A stretch of 16,840 nucleotides of DNA, from positions 1 through 16,840 of the forward strand of contig JAHHSE010000019.1 in NCBI GenBank assembly GCA_020025395.1, read 5' to 3'. The translations under genes were made by a program, and so were the position numbers. This DNA is from Oscillospiraceae bacterium. Lineage in GTDB: Bacteria; Bacillota; Clostridia; Oscillospirales; Oscillospiraceae. The notes under the pieces were generated by a model. The model saw only the letters and a program-made list of their open reading frames with translations. It was not told the origin of the DNA and ran no database searches. Numbering within the stretch: position 1 is the stretch's first letter; each line of letters starts with the position of its first letter. Below are positions 7,885 to 14,500 of the stretch, piece after piece.

Positions 7885-7992
7885 AGTTTTCAAATTTAAA
7901 AGTTTTTAGGAAATCTATCCGAAAACAGGCCCGTCGTTTCTGGCAGATTGCATAAGAAAAAGGGGGATTTCTCTGTCAATCAGAGGTGGATT

Positions 7993-10146
7993 TCACATAC
8001 CTTCCAGTATTTTCTCCCTTTTTCCGCCCATTATCCCCCCTTTTCTCAATAAAACACCTATTTCCTCCTGTTTTTCTCTTTCCGCCGCCTGTCGGGCCAC
8101 TGCCCGTCCCAGAGGGGTGGGACGGCTCCCCCCTCTGCCCCGGCGGATCTCCACCAGGCCCAGCTCCTCCATCCGGCTTAAGGCAGTTCGGGCGGTCTGC
8201 TCTGTCAGGAAGATGCCCTTCCTCTCCGCCTGAGCCACCAGACTTTTCCGACCCATGGAGTGCCCCTCACAAAGGGCGGCAAGCACATAGAGATAGGCCG
8301 CCAAATCCCTTCCCGCCTGATGGCCCAGACGCTCCAGAAGGGCTTCCCCCTCCGGCTGACACATCTCCTCTTCTCCCTCCGGAAGTCTGCTCCCAATGGC
8401 GGAGCGAATGGTGGAGGGGAGATCCTCCGGCTCAATGGTCTCCTGGTTCAGATAGGCCAGATACTCCACACAGTTGCGAAGCTCCCGGACATTGCCGTCC
8501 CATGGATGGGCCATAAGGCATTGAACGGCGGCGGGGCTGAGGGTGAAGCCGGCCCCCAGTCCCGCCTTCATCCCCTCCATCAAAAGCTCCACATCCTTTC
8601 CCCGGCTTCGCAGAGGGGGGAGCTGTAAGGGAAGGACGCTCAGCCGATAAAAGAGGTCTTTGCGGAAGCCTCCCCTTCGGACGATGGCGGGCAGATCCTC
8701 ATTGGTGGCGGCAATCACCCGCACATCCACCCGAATCACATCCACCCCGCCCAGGCGGATGATCTCCCTCTCCTGAAGGACCCGGAGAAGCTTGACCTGA
8801 AGCATGGGACTCATGGCCTCGATCTCATCCAGAAAGAGGGTCCCCCGGCGCGCGGCCTCAAAGAATCCGATGTGTCCTCCCTTTCTCGCTCCGGTAAAGG
8901 CACCCTCCTCATAGCCAAAAAGCTGCCCCTCCAGCAGAGCGTCCGGAATAGCGGCGCAGTTGATGGCCACAAATGGCTCAGAGGCCCTGGGACTGGCGGC
9001 ATGGATGGCCTGGGCAAACAGCTCCTTCCCCGTTCCGCTCTCCCCGCTGATGAGGATGGAGGCGTTTCCGTTCGCCATTTTCCGGGCCAGCGCCTTGGCG
9101 TTCAGGATGGCGGGGCTTTGACCCACGATGGAGTCAAAGGTGTATTTGGTCACATGGCCCTTTCCCAGAATCTGACGCCGCATTTTCTGCTGTCGGTTTT
9201 CCTCATCCCGGAAGCGCTGCAGGATGCAGTAGGCTCCCATCAGCCGCCCATTGCGGAACATGGGCTGAATCCCCACCCGCACCGGACTGCCCCCGATTTC
9301 CGCCAGACGGTCCTGAATGGCCTTTCGGTCTGCAAAGCACTCCTCAAAGGGAAGTTCGGGGAAAAAACGCTTAATCCTGTGGTCCAGAAGCTGGTGGGCG
9401 GAGAGATCCAGAATCTCCTCCGCCTTGGGACTGCACGCGAAGACGGTTCCATCCACATCCACCCCCAGAAGGCCGGCATCCAGAGCCTGCTGGAACAGAT
9501 GGAACAGGGTCTCCACCTGGGTGGAGCGCTGGAGCATCCGCTCAATGTTGTGGTTTTGCTCCGCCAGGGTAGACAGATAGGCCTGAAAGGAAGGCTCACT
9601 GATGACCTGCTCCTTTTTCAAATAAAAGGCAAGCTGGGTCAAGGTACTCCCACTGAGCAGACGGGGACCCAGATCAATGACGGTCTCCACCCCCGGGGGC
9701 ACATACCGGCTCTCCCCCGTGGTCACCGCCAGGGACAGGTGAGGCGGCTCCGGGGCCCCCGGATAGTAGGGGGTAAACTGGATATTGGTAACCCCCAGCT
9801 GATTGAGCATGGCGATGGTCTCGGTGGCCATGGACTGGTTAATGTTTACCAGCAGGGCCTTGGTATTTCTGGGAATCTGCATCAGCTGACAGAGTCCCTT
9901 CCGGGTAACTCGGACCTCGCTGATGACCACATTCCCCTGATGGGGCAAAAGCTGTGTGATATCCCGGTCGGAAAAGGCACAGGTGGAGACCAGATACACA
10001 TCGGCGGGACGGACCCGATCCGCCTCTCCCGCCTGGACGCTGTAGGTCCGAATCTCCACATCCTCCCCCAAAAACGCCCGCACCTGTTTGGCGTAGAGGG
10101 ATACCGAATCAGAATCCCAGGTGAGTATGGCCAGTTGCTTAGACAT
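7993..10146 (-). CDS. sigma54-dependent transcriptional activator (PAS + AAA+ + winged-helix C-terminus)
   Basis: The 717-residue protein has an N-terminal sensory region of about 200 residues that I cannot assign, a PAS-like domain at about 210-320, and a complete AAA+ sigma54-interaction domain at about 338-575. That domain includes Walker A GESGTGKE (368-375), the sigma54-contacting GAFTGA (415-420), Walker B GTLFLDEIE (435-443) and WDGNVREL (549-556). The C-terminus (about 612-695, QTARTALSRMEELGLVEIR then RGRGGSRPTPLG) looks like a winged helix and not the usual Fis-type HTH. The family hydrolyses ATP to open sigma54 promoters when its sensor binds a ligand. It lies between the two sigma54 promoters, so it very likely controls both the operon downstream and the divergent amidohydrolase. 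A sigma54 activator controlling a cysteine desulfidase gene is known from Clostridioides difficile (CdsR/CdsB), a useful parallel. The ligand is unknown. AAGGGG lies 8 bases before the ATG. Confidence 0.93.
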   Translation of the reverse strand: MSKQLAILTWDSDSVSLYAKQVRAFLGEDVEIRTYSVQAGEADRVRPADVYLVSTCAFSDRDITQLLPHQGNVVISEVRVTRKGLCQLMQIPRNTKALLVNINQSMATETIAMLNQLGVTNIQFTPYYPGAPEPPHLSLAVTTGESRYVPPGVETVIDLGPRLLSGSTLTQLAFYLKKEQVISEPSFQAYLSTLAEQNHNIERMLQRSTQVETLFHLFQQALDAGLLGVDVDGTVFACSPKAEEILDLSAHQLLDHRIKRFFPELPFEECFADRKAIQDRLAEIGGSPVRVGIQPMFRNGRLMGAYCILQRFRDEENRQQKMRRQILGKGHVTKYTFDSIVGQSPAILNAKALARKMANGNASILISGESGTGKELFAQAIHAASPRASEPFVAINCAAIPDALLEGQLFGYEEGAFTGARKGGHIGFFEAARRGTLFLDEIEAMSPMLQVKLLRVLQEREIIRLGGVDVIRVDVRVIAATNEDLPAIVRRGGFRKDLFYRLSVLPLQLPPLRSRGKDVELLMEGMKAGLGAGFTLSPAAVQCLMAHPWDGNVRELRNCVEYLAYLNQETIEPEDLPSTIRSAIGSRLPEGEEEMCQPEGEALLERLGHQAGRDLAAYLYVLAALCEGHSMGRKSLVAQAERKGIFLTEQTARTALSRMEELGLVEIRRGRGGSRPTPLGRAVARQAAEREKQEEIGVLLRKGGIMGGKREKILEGM

Positions 10147-10187
10147 CCTTTCTACCCCTTTTCTCCTATTTCACCATTTTCCCCGCC

Positions 10188-10217
10188 ATTATGTCATATG
10201 TTCTTTTCCCCTGTCAA
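10188..10217 (-). promoter_or_regulatory. sigmaA promoter of the activator gene
   Basis: The minus strand shows a perfect TTGACA (10217-10212), an 18-base spacer and CATAAT (10193-10188, 5 of 6). The predicted leader is about 35 nt. The repeat cluster at 10222-10278 abuts the -35 element, so feedback control by the activator is plausible. Confidence 0.65.
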
Positions 10218-10221
10218 GAGA

Positions 10222-10278
10222 AAAAATCCTCCAATTCCCAGCCATATCCCCAGCCATATCAATGGATAGAGGATTTTT
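10222..10278. promoter_or_regulatory. Candidate enhancer (activator-binding) region with nested repeats
   Basis: A perfect 10-bp inverted repeat (AAAAATCCTC at 10222-10231, GAGGATTTTT at 10269-10278) encloses two head-to-tail copies of CCCAGCCATATC (10237-10248 and 10249-10260). It lies roughly 20-75 bases upstream of the sigma54 promoter at 10297, where enhancer sites are usually found, and next to the activator's own -35. Function is inferred. Confidence 0.4.
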
Positions 10279-10296
10279 CCCCCCTCTCCTCTGTGT

Positions 10297-10312
10297 TGGC
10301 ATGAATTTTGCG
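10297..10312 (+). promoter_or_regulatory. sigma54 (-24/-12) promoter of the M20 amidohydrolase gene
   Basis: TGGCATGAATTTTGCG matches the consensus TGGCACRN4TTGCW at all but two positions. GG (10298-10299) and GC (10310-10311) are 10 bases apart. It shares the ten bases TTGGCATGAA with the operon promoter at 7869-7884. The expected start site is near 10323. Confidence 0.82.
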
Positions 10313-10332
10313 TAAAATATATCCATAAAAAA

Positions 10333-10347
10333 GGCCGTCCCACGGCC
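10333..10347 (+). other. Short 5'-leader hairpin before the M20 gene
   Basis: GGCCG-TCCCA-CGGCC forms a 5-bp GC stem about 10 bases after the predicted sigma54 start site and just before the ribosome binding site (10350-10355). Confidence 0.35.
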
Positions 10348-10358
10348 GGAAGGAGTTT

Positions 10359-11540
10359 ATGATGCTGGAAATGAAAGCCCTCTATGAGGAGGCCCTGGCT
10401 CAGAAGGAGCGTCTGATCCTCTGCCGCCGATCTCTCCATCAGATCCCGGAACTGGGGATGGACCTGCCGAAAACCACCGCCTTTGTCTGTCAGGAGCTGG
10501 AGAAGCTGGGTCTCACCCCCACCCGTCTGGCCGGGGGAATCACGGCGGCCGTTGGCCGGGAGGGGGGGCCGGTTTTTCTTCTCCGGGGTGATATGGACGC
10601 CCTTGGGATGACGGAGGCCAGCGGTCTTCCTTTTTCCGCCGCAGGGGACCGGGCCCACACCTGCGGACATGACATTCACACCTCCATGCTTCTGGGGGCC
10701 GCCCGTCTCCTGAAGGCCCATGAGGAGGAGCTCCCCGGTCAGGTCAAGCTCATGTTCCAGCCCGGAGAGGAGACCCTTCAGGGCGCTATGGCTATGGTGG
10801 AGGCCGGGATTCTGGAACATCCCAAAGTGGATGCCGCCATGGCCCTCCATGTCTTCCCCGGCCCCATGCATGTGGGGACTCTGGCCTGGAGACAGGGGCC
10901 TGCTCTGGCCTCTTCCGACAGCTTCCGCATTACCGTCACCGGCAAGGCCGGCCATGGGGCCATTCCACAAAACGCCGTGGACCCTGTGAGCATTGCCGCT
11001 CACATTCTTTTGGCCCTTCAGGAGATTAACGCCAGAGAGGTTGACCCCCAGGATCCCCTGGTTCTCACGGTCTGCACCCTCCACGCCGGGACCCTCCACA
11101 ACTCCATCCCGGAATCCGCCCAGCTCACAGGGAGCATCCGGGCCTTTTCCAACCACAACCGGGCCTTTGCCAGGGAACGCCTGATCCAGATCTGTGAGGG
11201 GATCGCCGCCGCCTTCCGGGCCGCCTGTCAGGTGGAGTTTTTGGCGGGTGTGGCCTCTCTCCACAACCAGCCTGCGCTGGCCGCCGAGCTGGCGGGCTAC
11301 GCCGGGGAGATCGCCGCTCTGGAAGAGCTTCCCCGGCAGATGGGCAGTGAGGACTTTGCCGAGGTGACCCAGCGGGTTCCCTCGGTCTTTATGGGGATCG
11401 GCGCGGGAGGGCCGGAGGCGGTCTATCACCAGGCCGGCTCCCACCATCCCGCCATTGTCTTTAACGAGGAGGTCCTCCCGCTGGGGGCGGCGATCCTGGC
11501 CGGCTGCGCCGCAAACTGGCTCCTCCATCACAGCGCATAA
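10359..11540 (+). CDS. M20-family metal-dependent amidohydrolase (N-acyl-amino-acid / aminobenzoyl-glutamate hydrolase-like)
   Basis: This 393-residue protein of normal length carries the M20D/amidohydrolase signature: RGDMDAL (76-82), metal-site TCGHDIHTSML with Cys102 and His104, PGEE (Glu137/Glu138), LHVFPG with His164, GKAGHGA with His199 in the dimerisation lid, and a closing SHHPAIVFNEE with His362/363. The cysteine ligand places it with the IAA-amino-acid/N-acetyl-amino-acid amidohydrolases, which remove an acyl group from an amino acid. AbgA/AbgB-like hydrolysis of p-aminobenzoyl-glutamate is an alternative given the AbgT transporter. It is transcribed divergently from the activator behind its own sigma54 promoter. 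AAGGAG sits 3 bases before the first ATG and 6 before the second, so 10362 is an equally good start. No signal peptide, so it should act in the cytoplasm. Confidence 0.9.
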   Translation: MMLEMKALYEEALAQKERLILCRRSLHQIPELGMDLPKTTAFVCQELEKLGLTPTRLAGGITAAVGREGGPVFLLRGDMDALGMTEASGLPFSAAGDRAHTCGHDIHTSMLLGAARLLKAHEEELPGQVKLMFQPGEETLQGAMAMVEAGILEHPKVDAAMALHVFPGPMHVGTLAWRQGPALASSDSFRITVTGKAGHGAIPQNAVDPVSIAAHILLALQEINAREVDPQDPLVLTVCTLHAGTLHNSIPESAQLTGSIRAFSNHNRAFARERLIQICEGIAAAFRAACQVEFLAGVASLHNQPALAAELAGYAGEIAALEELPRQMGSEDFAEVTQRVPSVFMGIGAGGPEAVYHQAGSHHPAIVFNEEVLPLGAAILAGCAANWLLHHSA

Positions 11541-11562
11541 CAGACCCATACCATAACGCCCC

Positions 11563-11620
11563 AAAAAACTGCACCCCATTGGTTAGACGGCATGATATCC
11601 CGTCTAACCAATGGGGTGCA
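11563..11620 (-). terminator. Strong intrinsic terminator of the mltG-U32 operon
   Basis: A perfect 21-bp inverted repeat (11570-11590 with 11600-11620) has a 9-base loop, CATGATATC. Read on the minus strand it is followed after one G by TTTTTT (11568-11563). On the plus strand only a weak TCGATTTG follows, so it mainly stops minus-strand transcripts but may also end the convergent M20 transcript. Confidence 0.85.
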
Positions 11621-11733
11621 TCGATTTGTCTGAGAATCTTCTTACGGCAGCCGGGGAGCGGAAGGCGGGGAGGCCCGCCCCGAACCGAATGCCTCGTACC
11701 CCTTGTCCGGCAGGGGGATGAGGGTATCCTCTC
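11621..11733. other. Intergenic stretch between terminator and U32 gene, no gene seen
   Basis: This is 3' untranslated sequence of the U32 gene. It holds only a 6-bp GC hairpin (GGCGGG/CCCGCC at 11664-11679) without a T-run. No coding signal seen. Confidence 0.4.
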
Positions 11734-12951
11734 TCAGGAATGCTCCCGCCTGGCCCGAAGGATGGAAAGGGCGGGGGCATGGCGGGGAAGTCTGGTTCGG
11801 AATTTCATCTGGGGCACACGGGCCTCCATGAGCGGAAAGCCCTCCTGGTCCTCCATCTCCCCCACAGCAAAGGAGACAGGGTCCACACCCGGTCCCACAA
11901 GCTCCAGGACCTCCCCCCTTGTGATCTTGTTCCGCAGGGAGAGGAGGGCGCCGCCCTCCTGATCACAGTCCTCCACCAAGGCGACCACCTGCCAGTCCCG
12001 CACATAGCGGCTGTTTCCGATGTACTGCTCCGGGTCCCCATAAAAGAAGCCGGTGGAGAAGGGACGGTGGCTGGTTTTGTCCACCTCCTCCCGCCAGATG
12101 GATTCCAGCGGTCTGCCCTCCAGAGCGGCATCCAGCCCATGGCGGTAGGCGTTGGTCACGGTGGCGGCATAGTAGGCGCTTTTGGCCCGCCCCTCGATCT
12201 TGATGGAATCCACCCCGGCGGCCAGCAGGTCAGGCAGATGCTCCAGCATACACATATCCTTGGAGTTAAAGAGATAGGTCCCCTTCTCGTCCTCCACCAC
12301 AGGAAAATACTCTCCCGGCCGCTTTTCCTCCACCAGGGCATACGAGTATCGGCAGGGCTGGGCGCAGGCCCCGCGGGAGGCGTCCCGGCCTGTCATGTAG
12401 TTGGAGATGACGCACCGCCCCGAATAGCTGACACACATGGACCCGTGGACAAAGACCTCCAGCTCCAGCTCTCTGGAGACCCTGGCCCGAATCTCGGCGA
12501 TCTCCTCCAGAGAAAGCTCTCTGGCCAGGATCACACGGTCGGCCCCCAGGTCATACCAGGACTGGGCGGCGGCGTAATTGGTCACCCCGGCCTGGGTGGA
12601 CATATGCCGTCTCACATGGGGGGCATAGCGCTTTGCCATTTCAAAGACACCCAGATCCGCCGTGATCACCGCATCCGCCCCCATGGCTTCCAGCTTTTCC
12701 AGAAAGGCCGGGATGCGCTGGGCCTCCTTGTTTCGCGGCATGGTATTGCAGGTCACATGGACTGCCACTTTTTTCCGATGACAGTGCGCAATGGCCTCCG
12801 CCATCTCCTTTTCCTCAAAGTTTCCGGCGAAGGCCCGCATTCCAAACTGTCCTCCCGCCAGATAGACCGCGTCCGCCCCATAGGCCACTGCCATAAAAAG
12901 CCGCTCCGGGTCTCCTGCCGGGGCCAGAAGTTCGATTTTCCTCTCTCTCAT
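11734..12951 (-). CDS. U32 peptidase-family protein, TrhP/YrrO-like tRNA uridine-34 hydroxylation factor
   Basis: The 405-residue protein starts with the U32 signature ELLAPAGDPERLFMAVAYGADAVYLAG-type sequence and has the family motif from about 169 onward: HGSMCVSYSGRC, then NYMTGRDASRGACAQPC and KDMC, with Cys173, 180, 196, 200 and 234. These conserved cysteines are thought to bind an iron-sulfur cluster. Members of this clade (E. coli TrhP/YegQ, B. subtilis YrrO) are needed for prephenate-dependent 5-hydroxylation of tRNA wobble uridine; older annotations say collagenase-like protease. It follows mltG by 108 bases, matching the Bacillus order of the MltG homologue yrrL upstream of yrrM-yrrN-yrrO. 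AGGAGG lies 10 bases before the ATG. This GGAGG can pair with CCTCC at 12975-12979, so initiation may be partly masked. Confidence 0.88.
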   Translation of the reverse strand: MRERKIELLAPAGDPERLFMAVAYGADAVYLAGGQFGMRAFAGNFEEKEMAEAIAHCHRKKVAVHVTCNTMPRNKEAQRIPAFLEKLEAMGADAVITADLGVFEMAKRYAPHVRRHMSTQAGVTNYAAAQSWYDLGADRVILARELSLEEIAEIRARVSRELELEVFVHGSMCVSYSGRCVISNYMTGRDASRGACAQPCRYSYALVEEKRPGEYFPVVEDEKGTYLFNSKDMCMLEHLPDLLAAGVDSIKIEGRAKSAYYAATVTNAYRHGLDAALEGRPLESIWREEVDKTSHRPFSTGFFYGDPEQYIGNSRYVRDWQVVALVEDCDQEGGALLSLRNKITRGEVLELVGPGVDPVSFAVGEMEDQEGFPLMEARVPQMKFRTRLPRHAPALSILRARREHS

Positions 12952-13059
12952 GGTAATCCCGCCTCCTAAAAAATGGAGGAGACCCTGCTTCCATCCTCAA
13001 GAAGGCGCTTGCCCCTCTCAAGTCCTTCCGGTCGCAGAGGCCTCCTCCGTCTCCAGTGG

Positions 13060-14244
13060 TCAATTCAAGCTGTTTTTATACTGGATAAAGCTGTCGTAGC
13101 TGCTAAAGAAGTGATGAACCTTATCATCCCCCAGAATATACCAGAAATTTTTGCTCTTCTCGGGGTAAACGGCCCCTCGAATGGCGGCCATGCCGGGATT
13201 TGCGATGGGTCCCGCCGGAAGACCCGGATACAGGTAGGTGTTGTAGGGGCTGTCGATTTTCAGATCCTCCAGACTCAGCTTTTCCTTCCGTTCGGGCAGA
13301 GCGTACTGGATGGTGGCGTCAATCTCCAGCTTTCCGCCTGTCTTGTCGGAATTCAGGCGGTTAAAGATCACCGAGGCGATCTTCTTCTGATCCTCTCCGT
13401 CGGTTTCCTTTTCGATCATGGAGGCGATCACCACGATGTCGTGGATGGTAAGCCCCCGCTTCTCAATGTCCGCCCGCAGCTCCTCCGTGAGGCGGTTGTC
13501 AAAGTTCACCAGCATCTTGTTCAGGATGGTCTTGGGATCCTCTCCCAGATAGAACTCATAGGTGTCCGGGAAGAGATAGCCCTCCAGCCGTTTGGGGTCC
13601 CCCAGAGGAATGTTTTCCAGGAAGGAGAATCGGTAGTCATAGTTGGCGGCCTGGCTGGAGAGCTTCTCCACGGTGGAGACCCTCTTCTCCTCCAGCAGCT
13701 CGAAGATCTGCTTCATGGTATAGCCCTCCGGGATGGTGACTTTGACGGTCATTCGGCTGGAGGAGCGCAGACCCATGTTGATGACGATGGCCCGATAGTC
13801 CATATCGGTGTCCAGCTCATAGGTGCCGGGGGTGAGCTTTTGATCCGCGTTGGAGACCGCCGCGTAGAGGCGGAAAATCAATTTATGCTCAATAATCCCC
13901 TCTTTTTTCAGAAGATCCACCACATAGTCCATATCCGCGTAGGAGACCTTTTTGACCTCCGTTCCGGACCCGTCCTCCCTCTCTGTTTTCACCTCTTTGG
14001 TGGTAAAGATCTCTTCCGGAAGGGTGACTACGGCGGAGTGGGGTTCCTTGTTGAGGGCAAAGATATCGTTGGCCCAGATCCAGCCCAGGGTGGCCAGAAT
14101 GGCGGAGACTCCGATGACAAAGGTGAGATAGAGCAGGACCCCAAAGGCCGTCATCTTTTTCTTCTTTTTTACGGGCCGCCGGGCGACCCTGCTCCCCTCA
14201 GACTCCTCCCTTCCGGGCGCTCTCTTCCTGTTCTTTTCGTCCAT
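13060..14244 (-). CDS. mltG: Endolytic peptidoglycan transglycosylase MltG
   Basis: The 394-residue protein has a Lys/Arg-rich cytoplasmic N-terminus (1-30), one membrane helix at about 31-57, a LysM-like segment around 100-165 and the YceG/MltG catalytic domain. Diagnostic motifs are LEGYLFPDTYEFY (220-232), VIASMIEKET with the presumed catalytic Glu278, and YNTYLYPGLPAGPIANPG (334-351). MltG cuts nascent glycan strands at the outer face of the membrane and so limits chain length. The start has AGGAG about 10 bases upstream. The position directly upstream of a U32 gene is conserved in Firmicutes and supports the call. Confidence 0.96.
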   Translation of the reverse strand: MDEKNRKRAPGREESEGSRVARRPVKKKKKMTAFGVLLYLTFVIGVSAILATLGWIWANDIFALNKEPHSAVVTLPEEIFTTKEVKTEREDGSGTEVKKVSYADMDYVVDLLKKEGIIEHKLIFRLYAAVSNADQKLTPGTYELDTDMDYRAIVINMGLRSSSRMTVKVTIPEGYTMKQIFELLEEKRVSTVEKLSSQAANYDYRFSFLENIPLGDPKRLEGYLFPDTYEFYLGEDPKTILNKMLVNFDNRLTEELRADIEKRGLTIHDIVVIASMIEKETDGEDQKKIASVIFNRLNSDKTGGKLEIDATIQYALPERKEKLSLEDLKIDSPYNTYLYPGLPAGPIANPGMAAIRGAVYPEKSKNFWYILGDDKVHHFFSSYDSFIQYKNSLN

Positions 14245-14278
14245 AGATCATGTTCTCCTAATCTTTTTCGGTTCCTGC

Positions 14279-14306
14279 ACTCCCCAGCTCCCGGCCGCAT
14301 AGGATA
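14279..14306 (+). promoter_or_regulatory. Possible sigmaK-like sporulation promoter of the Cys-rich mini-gene
   Basis: AC (14279-14280), exactly 17 bases, then CATAGGATA (14298-14306) match the mother-cell sigmaK consensus AC-N17-CATANNNTA. The consensus is short, so chance is possible. The predicted start site near 14313 leaves a leader of about 27 nt ending in a good ribosome binding site. Confidence 0.35.
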
Positions 14307-14339
14307 GCTTAGTCGGCAATCAAGTGAGGTGAGAAACCA

Positions 14340-14489
14340 ATGTGTATGAATAACGGCTTCGGCGGAAATGGCTGCCTGTGGATTCTTCTGATTCTGATCC
14401 TGATATGCTGCTGCGGCTGCGGCAATTCCTGCGGCTGTAACTGCGGCGGCTGCAATGACTGCGGCGGCTGCGACACGGACCCCTGCTGA
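14340..14489 (+). CDS. Small cysteine-rich membrane-associated protein (49 aa), unknown function
   Basis: ATG at 14340 is preceded by TGAGGTGAG (14324-14332) at ideal spacing, and the frame ends in TGA at 14487-14489. The product has 13 Cys in 49 residues. A Gly/Asn-rich start (NNGFGGNG) leads to a short hydrophobic run (LWILLILILI, 13-22), then CCCGCG and a tail of Cys-Gly repeats (CGCNCGGC at 31-38, then CGGC at 41-44). Small Gly/Asn-rich proteins with one hydrophobic segment are frequent among sporulation proteins of Firmicutes, and Cys-rich ones occur in spore coats; a metal-binding role is also possible. It is the only plus-strand gene in the right part of the window, lying in the gap between the mltG and cyclo-ligase genes. 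I do not recognise a named family. The gene is short, so coding status rests on the ribosome binding site and the strongly patterned composition. Confidence 0.75.
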   Translation: MCMNNGFGGNGCLWILLILILICCCGCGNSCGCNCGGCNDCGGCDTDPC

Positions 14490-14500
14490 CCGGCCCTTCC

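Noticed and set aside
10194..11579. A 461-codon minus-strand frame opposite the M20 gene
   Set aside because: It covers the divergent promoter region and the antisense of a complete M20 enzyme, and has no domain signature.
12815..13063. An 82-codon minus-strand frame filling the gap between mltG and the U32 gene
   Set aside because: It overlaps the start of the U32 gene in another frame, has Arg/Gly-rich shadow composition, and lacks a ribosome binding site of its own.
14245..14339. A sigmaA promoter for mltG in the gap upstream (TTGATT with TATCCT or TATGCG)
   Set aside because: The spacing (11 bases) or the -10 match is too poor. No convincing minus-strand promoter could be chosen.
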